Shown here piece by piece: positions 12,111 to 21,712 of a stretch of DNA of 64,000 bases. The DNA comes from Liriodendron chinense (lineage: Eukaryota; Streptophyta; Magnoliopsida; Magnoliales; Magnoliaceae): positions 248,001 to 312,000 of the forward strand of contig PVNU02001879.1 of the NCBI GenBank assembly GCA_003013855.2, given 5' to 3'. Numbering within the stretch: the first letter of the stretch is position 1; every line of letters begins with the position of its first letter. A program made the translations under genes and the position numbers. The notes under the pieces are model-generated. The model was not told the origin of the DNA. It worked only from the letters and a program-made list of their open reading frames with translations, and searched no databases.

Positions 12111-12341
12111 TGAATGCATTAAATATCATGGTTTATGTGAGATTGTTTTGGTGATTTTGTAATGCTTATGTGACTATTAAACACAGGGAATAAAAAAAAA
12201 ATTAGGTGGTGGCAGAGCCATTGCAAATAGTACTTTTTTTTCCTGCCACCAACCAACTTTTTATTCCACGTGTTCATTAGTCACGTAAGCATCGCAAAAT
12301 TACCAAAAGAATCTCACATAAACCATGATATTCAATGCATT
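12111..12341. repeat. Long hairpin inside the CACTA right end
   Basis: The arm 12111-12215 (starting TGAATGCATTAAATATCATG) is the inverse of 12242-12341 (ending CATGATATTCAATGCA) with scattered mismatches. The innermost arms are GGTGGTGGCAG and CTGCCACCAACC, around a loop of about 26 bases. A transcript would fold into a stem of about 100 pairs. It adjoins the right subterminal array. It may be a nested fold-back element or a source of small RNA; which one is not visible from sequence. Confidence 0.8.
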
Positions 12342-12357
12342 TACTAAATAGGGTAAT

Positions 12358-12718
12358 GATTTTACAACGGGCCAGTACTATTGCTAATAGTTTCTTCTGC
12401 AATGGGCCATATTGGTTGTAAACATTTGCCCTTTTCGCAAGGGGTGGAACCCGTTGTAGATTTTGAGCATTTACAACTAGCAACACCTCTTGTAAAAAGT
12501 TACCAGTGACAACGAGCTCCAGCCGTTGTCAAAACCAATCTTTCATCGTTGTAAAGTAGCATTTACAACAGTTATTATCTTATCTACAACATGCTCCGAC
12601 TGTTGTAAATAACAGAGCCTTTTTTGCAACGGGGGAAGTTATAATGGTCACGCGACCGTTGTAAAAACATTTTTACAACGGTGATGACTTGTTGTAAAAG
12701 GTTAATTTTCTTGTAGTG
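12358..12718. promoter_or_regulatory. Right subterminal repeat array of the CACTA element
   Basis: Repeated TTTACAACGG and CGTTGTAAA words mirror the left array and run into the terminal AATTTTCTTGTAGTG. They are more diverged than on the left. Confidence 0.7.
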
Positions 12719-12784
12719 TTTGCAGCTGGGCTTCTGCATGCACATAACAAAAGCGCACCGTATATACACACAAAACAAATATAT

Positions 12785-13045
12785 GCAAGATTTTTTTCTT
12801 TTCTTTTTTCGGCCCATACCTGACCCTACCCGTAGGGCGACCCATACCCGACCCAGCTCGTAGCATCAGAGGTGCTGTCATGCTGTCTCAAACCTGAAAC
12901 TTGCTGGTTGTCAAACTTGGACACAACCAGCGAGGCAACAGGCTGGATTTTGAGCTAATCAACCTTCACCTTGAGACCTGCTGGTTGTCAAACTCAGACA
13001 CAACCAGCGAGGTAACAGGCTGTTGACTGGCTGGATTTTGAGATA
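12785..13045 (-). mobile_element. tRNA-derived SINE fragment (copy A)
   Basis: On the minus strand the order is a tRNA-like head with TCGCTGGTTGTGTCC (A-box side), then CAGGTTTGAGACAGC (B-box-like GGTTTGAGAC), then a body of CGGGTATGGG words and an A-rich tail (T-rich on the plus strand, 12791-12810). The head is partly duplicated in A (second head at about 12960-13020), while B has one head. It is related to the SINE at 21426-21696. Confidence 0.6.
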
Positions 13046-14415
13046 ATCAACCTTCACTGCCTGGCCTGCTGGATTAATATCATGTTTAATTCTCACACAC
13101 ATGTAACCCTGATTGCACTTGTGTAAGATAGGACTGGATCATCAGGCAACTGTCACTCTTCAGATTCCATGCATGTAAAATCAAGCAAATATGATCAAGA
13201 GGTGGGCCACACATGATGGAATTAATCTATTCTGGAATCTATTAATAATTCATTTATTCTTTTACAGCTGCGGCCTATTTGATTATCTCATAGTCTTGGC
13301 ATCTGTATTGTCGGATTGCTTGTTGAACGGTTCTAATCCCACACTCATGTACCTCATTTTCCAGTAGCGAGGTGACTGCCTGCATCTAATACATTTTGTA
13401 TGCATATATCTAACACATATTATATGTACACACACATGAGCTACTGTCAACCATTTAGTTAATAGAGGGATAGGGGCCGTTGGAAATGCTATCCAGAATC
13501 TCTTGAAATGAGATTTTGGCCTTTTGGGTCATGCATATACAAATATCCATGAATAATATAAGACATGATTAACTTGAATTGGAATTGTAATCTTGGCCAT
13601 TTAAGTTGGATTGAAATAACTTGAGACTCCCATTGAGTTTTAATATCCATATTTTATTTTTATTCATTTGAAATTTGCAAGTGGTCATGGCTAGCCCATT
13701 TTGGTCGTGTGCATATATGTAAACTGTGTTATTGGTTGTGCATGAGCAACGACTTTATTTTTTTATTTATTTATTTATTTTTTGCATATGGGCTGAGCTT
13801 GGGGTAGCCTAGAAGATTTTGGACTGGTACTGGGCAGCATGAAGCCAAGCCAGTTCCAGACTACTGACAGCCCTAGACAAAAGCCATGCACCAACCTGGG
13901 TTGACTACTCACATTACTTATGGAATAAGATTTTTTTCCATGTAGCGAAAGGGGGCCTCATTTTGGAATAGCGCATGAAATGGACAAACTGAATTGATGC
14001 ACCTGTACAACAGCACGTCTGTGGGTGAACAACATCTAGTGGTCCTGTTCCGGTAAGACTCTGGCTTTCATTGGACCATTTATTTACCACAAGGCCATGC
14101 TCTGATTTAATGCAGAGCCTAAAAGGCACATTCAGATGATTCTGGCCACTCAGCTGGTGACTGTCAGATGGACGGTTAAAATTTAGCTGCTGAAAATTTA
14201 AAACTCACATGGTGGTAGACCAATCCATATCCCATTGTCTTTCTTTTTTCATTTCTGGCCTTAAAGATATGCTCTGATAATTCAAGTGTCCTTGTTTACA
14301 AGAGAAGATAATTAAAGCTGTGGACTTTTTTTTTAACGAAGATGTGGGAGTAGACCCATCAGTAGCTGTGAATGGTTGATGCCACAAAAAGATAATCATA
14401 TAATGCCGCTCTACA

Positions 14416-14466
<51 letters not shown>

Positions 14467-15080
14467 CAGCAGCAACAACAACAATAATAACAAAAACTGA
14501 CACCTAACACTTAATGGGACCCGACCACCACTTTCACTGCCCATCTAGGATAGCAAGCAGAAGTCATGCATCCCTACATGAGTCACCAATGTTGACACTG
14601 GATTCAAAGTTGACCCACCAAATTCAGTTCCGAGCCTGGACATGGAAAGGAGACTGCAGTGACCACCACTTTCACTGACATTCGAGCCACTTCACTGCTA
14701 GACCTGCTCCAATTAAACCTAACAAATGGGCCACACCTCTCACTCGGGCTAGAAAAACCACTCGGAAGCAGGGCAACATCAGAAAACAGGGCAGGAAGGC
14801 CTTCAACTTGCTTGGAGGAAATGAAGCCATTTCACCTGCTTCTACAGCCTGACTTGAAAGAAAAACACAGCCATCCAACTGCTCTAAGATTTCAAAACAC
14901 AACCAACAAAGGGGCCCAAGACAACTGGCCCAAGAAAAAAAACAACCAACCATCCTACTGAGGATGGTTAGCTTGGGCAAGGCTGATCAACCTCTGCAAC
15001 AGCTGGCATTCCACACTGATAAGCTGGGGCTGGAAATGGGCAACATTGCTGACAACAACACCACCACCCTCCCCAAAGAC
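13046..15080. other. No gene seen; microsatellites and low-copy DNA
   Basis: The stretch is shared with copy B and has no convincing exon. It has an AT-rich tract at 13755-13782, a degenerate hAT-like end with GACAGCCCTAGA at 13866-13877 and a (CA)n repeat. The frames at 14659-14980 lack family features, and their paired frames in B are shifted. Confidence 0.5.
14417..14462. repeat. (CA)n microsatellite
   Basis: About 23 CA units stand in A. The paired locus at 52217-52234 has about 9, so the array changed length after the duplication. Confidence 0.95.
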
Positions 15081-15150
15081 CCCCCCCCCCCCCCCCCTAA
15101 AAAAAAAAAAATGTGTGTGTGTGTGTGTAATAATAATAATAATAATAAAA
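15080..15150. repeat. Compound simple repeat: C-run, A-run, GT, TAA
   Basis: A C-run (15080-15097), an A-run, (GT)n and (TAA)n stand in a row. B has the same order with shorter tracts (52837-52891). Base calls in such tracts may be unreliable. Confidence 0.9.
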
Positions 15151-15284
15151 CCTCAGCATGATGGACGTTGTTGATCATGGAATGCATCCAATTAGAGAAG
15201 ATAGTAGGTATGAAAAGGAAGAATCTCCCCCAAGCTCAGCATGCCGTAACTGCCTGTGGACTCAGATATGGAAGGATGGCTACA

Positions 15285-15505
15285 GTTCCGCATCTCACCG
15301 AGCTACCACCATCAGATGGAACCCTGTCCTGCCATACCCAATGTGAGCCCTTCCTCTCACCCTCCTTGGAAGATTAGGTTGATTCCTGATAAGCTTGTTT
15401 TCTTCACCTTTGCTTCCAATTTGGGCTAAGCTATTTGCTACCGAATTGCATTCTCTATAGAGATGATTAATTTGGCAATTCGTTTTTACAAGTTCCTTTT
15501 GGATC
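15285..15505 (-). pseudogene. LINE-type RNase H C-terminal fragment (copy A)
   Basis: The minus strand encodes KTNCQINHLYRECNSVANSL and a following AQIGSKGEENKL. This matches the end of the RNase H-like domain (reverse transcriptase-like family, pattern H.YRE.N..AD.LA..G) of plant non-LTR retroelements. A TAG (ATG AGA TAG) interrupts the frame just upstream in A, where copy B has GAG. No reverse transcriptase domain is nearby, so this is a remnant. Confidence 0.6.
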
Positions 15506-15549
15506 TATCTCATCACATACCATATCTTCCAATGAGGATTTCATTGGGC

Positions 15550-15740
15550 GTTTTTTACACTTTGCTACCAAAAGACAGGGAAGCGCTGACGGCTAAAACC
15601 CGTCGGCATTTAGGCATTGGAAGAGCCATCGGTAAAGGTGTCGGCATGCGTTCCCTTTCCCGACGGCCCTTCTGATTGCTAAAAGCTGTCAGGGAAGAAA
15701 TATGCTAACGGTTAAAACCGTCGGTGTTTCTCATTGAAAA
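15550..15740. repeat. GACGG/CCGTC repeat cluster, possible CACTA remnant
   Basis: Words such as GCTGACGGCTAAAACCCGTC, CCCGACGGCCC and ACGGTTAAAACCGTCGG recur in both orientations within 160 bases. This resembles the subterminal arrays of another CACTA family, but neither end (CACTA/TAGTG) is present. The paired copy is at 53310-53480. Confidence 0.4.
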
Positions 15741-15799
15741 AAAAGGAGAACATTGGAAGCAAATTGCCTACCCCACTTTCTCTAGCTTAGAACGGGCAG

Positions 15800-16376
15800 A
15801 TCATTGTGGGGGTCCACTGTTATGTTTCTGTTTATCCATGCCATCCATCTCTTGTCTAATATCATTTTTAGGCTACGAGCCTAAAAATGAGACGTTGATC
15901 ACCAATCAGTACGGCATCAGATCCTGTAATAAAAAAAACAAAAAAGTCCAAACATATGTTTCTGATTTCTCAACAAAATAAAAGTGGCATTAAAGAGGAC
16001 TTGGCACTTGATCCGTAGCCATTATTTTTTTTTTTTAAGGCAAAATAGCTTGACGAAAAAGAAAATGGATACGAAAGATAGTCAAGAGCATGAAATAAAC
16101 CTAACATGCTGAATCAAAGTTGAAATCAAATTGCAATAAATGTTGAATCGAAGGAAAGGAATCTCATTTTACTTCAAAGTAGAAATCAAGCAGTAAATGT
16201 CAAATCAAATGCAACAAGAACTAAGTTGATGGAATCACAGGATGAAAACTGAAGGGGATTCAATGCCAGGAAATAGTCTGAATAAATTACAGAACAATAA
16301 ACATGTAACCAGACAACAGACCATAGTGATTCCATAATAAACAGAATGTTGATATTAAGTAGCTACCATGCATTAC
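15800..16376. other. No gene seen; short MITE-arm remnant
   Basis: 15815-15890 has a fold-back MITE left arm (GGTCCACTGTTATGTTTCTG and following) ending in a short palindrome around TTTTTAGGCTACGAGCCTAAA. The rest is AT-rich and may be 3' flank or intron of the minus-strand gene to the right. Confidence 0.4.
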
Positions 16377-16483
16377 CTTCTTCTCATGTCCAACACTTGC
16401 CGACAATTTTCCATTTAAAGAGAAATGGCAACAGAAGTTTGCTCTTGCTTGTACGAATGCATCCAATTTCGCTAAGGAAAAGC
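16377..16483 (-). CDS. Exon of an unidentified minus-strand gene (copy A)
   Basis: A 107-base open exon lies between the acceptor CTCTATTTCAG and the donor AAG/GTAATG. It reads FSLAKLDAFVQARANFCCHF, then SLNGKLSASVGHEKK, entering in phase 1. The exon is unchanged in copy B at 54123-54229, including both splice sites. I do not recognise the family. It may belong to the same gene as the exons at 18187 and 18533, but I could not close the reading frame between them. Confidence 0.5.
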
Positions 16484-16489
16484 CTGAAA

Positions 16490-18186
16490 TAGAGGATGAG
16501 AACATAGATCCATTTTTTTTTTTCTGGCAAAGATTTATTTATTAAAGCCAAAAAGACATGATGAGGGGTCATCCCACAACAAAAAGGGGAGAATTAAAAC
16601 CCCAAGAAACACTAAAACAATACAGCATACCATCTTCTATTAGACATGCTTAATGTGCAAGGGCCATTGACTTGCCTGCGGAATGTGCAAGGGCCATTGA
16701 CTCAAAGCCAGTGATCCAAAGGTGGCGCATGGGGTAAGGCATTCATCTAGGCCTCTTGGAGACGAAGCATGAGAGTAAGCTTCTTGACATGCCTCCCAAA
16801 TAACCCTTCTTTTCAATTAAAATCTAAAAAAATATGGTAGATATAAAGGATTAAAAGAATGAATGTGAAATTTTAAAGATGGCTGAAAAAGAAGTGAAAA
16901 CAAATTGAAGGCATTAACTAAATCAATATAAACAAGACAAACTGCTCCTTCAAGAAAAAAGATGTACAAAACCTTTCCTTGTTGTATGTGCCAACCAAAA
17001 ACCTCCTATGTTCAAGCAGTTTTTTATCACAAGACTTTTGCCGCCAATTTATCAATTTTTTTCCCTAATCATTGAAAAAAAAAAAAAAATCAATGGAAAA
17101 CTGATTAACACAGAGATGGTAATAAGCGACTCTACAATCTGGAGTCCCTCCTATATCCACATCTCACATCATTGAATTCCACCACGCCTGGCAACAACCT
17201 CCTATATCCACATCTCACATCACTGAAATCCACCAGACCTTGCAACAAAATCACATGTACGTACATGTGTGCATAGGCAATCTTGATTCCCCAAACTACT
17301 TTAACCTTCTTCTTTATTGATCAAAGATCATAGATTGCAGATCAAACATCAACGTTCATAGATTTAGTAACCCAACCTATCATATAAGTGAAAAATAAAA
17401 AAAATTAATAATAACCAAATCTTTACCAAAAGACCTAAAATACTAATCGAGAATGGAAAAGCTTAACAAAAACTATAGTCTGCTGCAGCCAACAATAAAG
17501 GAAACAAAATTATCATGCTGGGATTTAAAACCAAAACCATCAAATGAGCACCTAAAATCACAAGGGCAAAAGTTTCTACAGAAATCCACCCAATAGTGGA
17601 AGTATTGAAAAGGGGTGGAAATACTAAAGAACTCCACTTGTGGATGAGACCTTAGGATTTCCATGCATCGGCAGCCTAAATCCAGATGGATATTAAGCAG
17701 ATGCAAAACCAATTCCACCCGAGCAGCTAGTCGGGCAGGAAACTGAAGTCCTTATGCCCCATAATTCTGAAATTCAAACATCAGAAAACATATAAAACAT
17801 AGCAAAACTTAAACCAGTGTAGAACTAGAACATTCATTTCATGTACAAGAGACGACCAGAAAGCTTAAATCAGTAAAATATGAAATGTGTACAGGACCCG
17901 ATTTGCAAAGCCAAAAAGTTTATACAAGAATCAGGCAAGCTATAAGAGCATCCCTTGGAATTTAAGATATGTTGTGTAATGGTTATCAAGCCAGCCTCAG
18001 CGTATGCAGAAATACAGAATGTGTAATGATTCTTAACTGCTGAGACAATTAAATGGTAAGAGATCATGATTAATAATCCTGGCCTGGAAAGAAGTACAAC
18101 CACTGTGCATAATAAGAATCAAGATGTAATAGAGAAATAGAATTGAAATCTGAGAAACAGCATGTTGGACAAAAATGGTAAAACAC
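16490..18186. other. Probable intron or 3' flank of the minus-strand gene
   Basis: AT-rich sequence. A candidate terminal exon on the minus strand (about 17697-17770) follows an acceptor GAATTTCAG and would read LWGIRTSVSC, then TSCSGG and GFASA with a stop. The frame is kept in copy B with two replacement changes. The support is thin. A tandem CCTATATCCACATCTCACATCA repeat stands at 17150-17222 in both copies. Confidence 0.35.
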
Positions 18187-18258
18187 CTCCCACTTAATTA
18201 TCTGGTCAAGAATCTGGGGTTCACAAACAACTTTGGCATCCTCAATGCTGCAGCCCTC
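18187..18258 (-). CDS. Exon of an unidentified minus-strand gene (copy A)
   Basis: A 72-base exon in phase 0 lies between the acceptor CCAGGAGGATAG and the donor GAG/GTGTTT. It reads EGCSIEDAKVVCEPQILDQI and IKWE. It follows the 141-base exon at 18533-18673 without a phase conflict. In B (55953-56024) it stays open with C-to-Y and E-to-K changes. The family was not recognised. Confidence 0.55.
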
Positions 18259-18532
18259 CTATCCTCCTGGTCAAAGGTGCTGCAATGTTAGTAATTTAGA
18301 TGCAGGAATTTTTTTTACATGAATATAGCAAATTTTAGAAAACAAAACTCATGAGCGGCAAATTGAACTGGAATCACTCGAGAACAAATTACCAGGTTTC
18401 TAGGCGGAGACTCACAACCACTAACTGAAAATCTCTCCAATGTCAGTTCAATTACAGGACCATAAATGAATAATTTTGTTTTCCATCAATCATCCTTTAA
18501 AAGAGTTCTTTTGATCTGCTCTGATAACACAC

Positions 18533-18673
18533 CTGATTGTTGAGGACAAAAAATCGTGAGGCTTCATTGATCTCTGCCAGAATGTTCTTGAATGCTGCCC
18601 ACACTTCATCACAGGCACTACCTGCAGGAACAATAATTATACTACGATTTCTGCTGATAGATGCTTCTGAAAT
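18533..18673 (-). CDS. Exon of an unidentified minus-strand gene (copy A)
   Basis: A 141-base exon in phase 0 at both ends lies between TTGTTTGTCAG and CAG/GTGTGT. It reads ISEASISRNRSIIIVPAGSA, then CDEVWAAFKNILAEINEA and SRFFVLNNQ. Copy B (56298-56438) keeps the frame with three replacements, which suggests it was coding for some time. I found no adjoining exon upstream and cannot name the protein. It is not part of the TPR/SET protein to the right as far as I know that family. Confidence 0.6.
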
Positions 18674-18779
18674 CTGACAAACAAGAAAATTCATTAGCAT
18701 TCCCCAGCGATGCCGGGTAAGGTTAGAGTTGCACAGAAGTCTCCAAGTGATGAGTAACATACCCTCATGTAACATTGCT

Positions 18780-21409
18780 ATTAAACAAAAGAAAAATTAT
18801 AGGGCCCTGACACATTGTGCACGTACAAAAATAGTACCCTGACACATCCAGTTATACAAGTGGGTTCCTGGTTCAGTGATCAAGATTAATGATTGGATGG
18901 ACCGCCAGATGGGCAATGCCTCTTCCAATCACAGTGTGAGACGGACCCAAATGCAAATAAATAAAACAGACAACATAAAAAAAATGACTCCAGACTTGAA
19001 AAGCTTCACAGGTTCAAGTGAAGATCATAAGGCATTATTTGGTTGCCACTCAAATTATTTCATCTCATTTTAGTTAACAACAATTATTTCATAGTTTATA
19101 GAAATAGTGACTTATCAAGATTATTCTAATCCTAACCAAATCTCTAATACATATTTACTGTTGACTAAAATGAGAACAACTTATTTTTAGGTGGCAACCA
19201 AACAAGGCCTAAGGCTTTCGGACTATTTGCTTGCATAAATTCATCATTGCCTTTTGCCAATTCTTAAAACCCTCTGTTCCATTTATCTCCCAAAAGTAGA
19301 TTTCTGGTGAAAGAAATTGCAAGAACAACTTTTTTTTACTGGCTTGAAGAAGAGCAAATCTGATGTCATTTTTTTTTTATTAAAGAAAAAAAAAAAGAAA
19401 TAAACCTTGAAAATACAATATACCAAAATTCTCAAGTATTGAATTCTTGTGAGGTTCTGTATTTCATGGGTAGAATAAAGTAAACATGCGACATAAAGCT
19501 GTGTATTTTGTTGCAGAAAACAAAAAATCAACGTGTCCAGATTGCATCTGCCATTGGTCTTGTAACTATGTGAAATATGGGCTGTCAATGCCATCACAAT
19601 ACCACTTTTTTGTTTTTTTTTGTTTCTAAGAGCAACCAAAAAAGCAAAAAGCAAGCTAGAAACAAAATCTAACGAAACAAGGTAAGACACAAATAGGGGG
19701 TTTGAAAAGAATTATTTCACTTTTAAATTTGAATCGATAATCTTTTCCAATTGAATCCATCCAAACAAACAAATCCCCAAATCAATAAAACCAGAAAAAC
19801 AATGCATCAAACAGAAACCTATCTGCGCGATCATTTTCGCTTCTCCAAGAACAAAGATCTGCTGAAAGACTCCCAAAAATTTTGGTTGCTGCAATAAAAT
19901 CAAAATTCTTTATTTGCCTCTGTTGAACAGACAGCTGCCCACATCAAGAAAAGCCAAAAATCTATGATTGTGCAATAAAACCTATTTTAGTTAGCATTAC
20001 CTTTAATCTTTTCCTTTTTTTTTTTTTTTTTGAAAGATTTTGTTAGCATTTCCATTCTCAAACAAACATCAAGAAAACCATGATTTAATCACATTGTGAA
20101 ATATCCACTTGGTAGGATCTACATAGTAAATTTTCATAGTTAGAACTTGGAGCAATACAAACATAAACAAGAGAGAAATGGTTAAAATAAAACAATACAG
20201 TTCCCTTGAATGATTCCTTTCAGATATGAGTTTTCCTATTTGTAGGATATTTAGACAAATATAGAGACAACTCGAAGAACCTAGACAAAATATTGTAAGA
20301 TAGATACTGGCATGGGACTTGGGAAGTATGGGATGAGAATAAATGGTCAAAATAATTATTTTCAATATATCTAAATGGTTTTTCCCCATGAAGCATGATG
20401 GTTCTCATGTAAGCAGGTATAACAGAAATTTTTTTGCTTGTTGAAAGCACTTACGAGGGACAAAGAGCCTCCATGGGATGGGCACGAAAGCAGGAATTAC
20501 ATGATTAAAACATGTCCATAAGTCTTAGAGTATCCAGAAGCAGTATCTGCTTCCATTCATGACCGACATGATATGCTGAGCATATAAAAGTATTTTGGTA
20601 TCTTGGTTGGTATCATGACCGACATGACATGATATGAACCAGTATCTTGATATGCTTTCATTTATCTAGTTATCGATTGGATGGTTAGGATAATTTTATG
20701 GAAGTGACTTTTACAAGGGGAAGAACAACCGAAGGTGGGTCTCACATGATGGATGGTCCACAATAATCTGATGAATGGAACATCCTAGATTTTGGGACAA
20801 AGCATGTTCACAATGAGCCACCCAAGACACAATGTGGATCTTGCAAACATGCCACGTTGACACTTGTGTTTCCATGAATCTCTTCAATTTTTTCAATGAG
20901 TTCAAAGTTGTTGGAAGAGTTCAAGGTTCAGGGCATCCAAATATCTCAAGTTCCATGGAACATGAGAGCTGTCAAACAACAGCAAAACTGAACTTGTAGC
21001 AACTTCTCTTCCAGAAAGTGAAGTTGCATGGAACTAGACTTTCCCAGGAAGCTCTAGTCCATGCATCCAAATGATCAGTCCCTGTATCGTTAACAAAATC
21101 ATATCTCACAATTAAGCCAATTAAAACTCAATACAGCAAGCATCAGGGCACCCTAGAAATCTAAGTGTCTCCAGATTCAACTCGAACCAATGCAGATGAC
21201 AACTTCAAAGATTCTTTAAGAATCAAACTCACATGCATAGAAGTAACTTGGTTTACAAAGATTGTCCATGTCATCAGCATTCATCAGAGAGAAACACAAT
21301 AACTGTATGCCCCCCAAACAAGAACTCATGACAAATATGACAGAAAATTAAGAAATTGAATACAGTGAGAGAGAAAAAAAGAAAAAGAAAAGAAAAGAGT
21401 AAGAAAACA
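18780..21409. other. No clear exon; AT-rich intergenic or intronic DNA
   Basis: Both copies keep this stretch with small changes. The longest frames (minus strand 19283-19690 and 20069-20389) contain homopolymers and no domain. 19030-19205 holds an inverted pair, 'AAGGCATTATTTGGTTGCCA' and its inverse 'GGCAACCAAACAAGGCCT', about 175 bases apart: a small non-autonomous DNA transposon. Poly(T) runs stand at 19367, 19613 and 20010. Confidence 0.45.
19030..19210. repeat. Small MITE with GGCATTATTTGGTTGCCA ends
   Basis: The left end AAGGCATTATTTGGTTGCCA and the right end TGGCAACCAAACAAGGCCT are inverse with few mismatches. Inside, CATCTCATTTTAGTTAACAA and TGTTGACTAAAATGAGAACA are also inverse. 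The stem thus covers most of the 180 bases. The target duplication could not be resolved. The paired copy is at about 56790-56975. Confidence 0.65.
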
Positions 21410-21425
21410 TCAATGGGCTTGGTTT

Positions 21426-21696
21426 TTTTTTTTTTTTTTTTTTGTCAACACGACCCGGCCCGAACACCCGAACATAACCCACACGACCCGGCCCGAACAC
21501 CCGAACATAACCCACACGACCCGGCCCGAACGTAACCCACACGACCCGGCCAGAACTCCCGAACCCGAACACGACCTGGCCCGAACCCGACCCGGCCCGA
21601 CCGAAAGCGCCCAAAGACGCTGCTGGTGCGTCTCGAACCTGAGACCAGCTGGTTGATAAACTCGGACTCAACCAGCTGGGCTACAGGCCCTTCTGC
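21426..21696 (-). mobile_element. tRNA-derived SINE, present only in copy A
   Basis: The flanking duplication TCAATGGGCTTGGTTT is found at 21410-21425 and 21697-21712, and copy B has it once, at 59170-59185. On the minus strand the element starts with a tRNA-like head: TAGCCCAGCTGGTTGAG (A-box) and CAGGTTCGAGACGC (B-box). The body contains repeated GGGTTATGTTCGGGTGTTCG-type units of about 33 bases, followed by a poly(A) tail (T-run to 21443 on the plus strand). Clean target duplication, tail and empty site make this a recent insertion by LINE machinery. Confidence 0.92.
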
Positions 21697-21712
21697 TCAA
21701 TGGGCTTGGTTT

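Larger units (their letters stand above)
5330..12718. mobile_element. Non-autonomous CACTA (EnSpm/CMC) transposon carrying host gene pieces
   Basis: The element starts CACTACAAGAAAATT (5330) and ends with the exact inverse, AATTTTCTTGTAGTG (12718). The match extends to about 28 bases with two mismatches. It is flanked by the 3-base duplication TTT (5327-5329 and 12719-12721). Copy B has the unoccupied site GCTATTTGCAGC with a single TTT at 50581-50583, which proves the borders. The first and last 320-360 bases are full of TTTTACAACGG and its inverse CCGTTGTAAAA, the subterminal repeats expected for transposase binding in this superfamily. I find no TNP2-like transposase frame among the open frames, so it probably moves with a helper. 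Its 7.4 kb interior holds fold-back MITEs, fragments of host exons and a long hairpin, which fits a Pack-CACTA. Confidence 0.95.

Noticed and set aside
14205..14510. 101-codon minus-strand frame rich in CVCVCV
   Set aside because: It is the translation of the (CA)n microsatellite.
19283..19690. 135-codon minus-strand frame
   Set aside because: It runs through A/T homopolymers, giving FFFFFFF and KKK stretches. The copy B frame is interrupted differently (57218-57430). No domain.
20069..20389. 106-codon minus-strand frame, also open in copy B (57830-58150)
   Set aside because: Low-complexity hydrophobic content, no family resemblance and no splice context. Conservation follows from the recent duplication and does not show selection.
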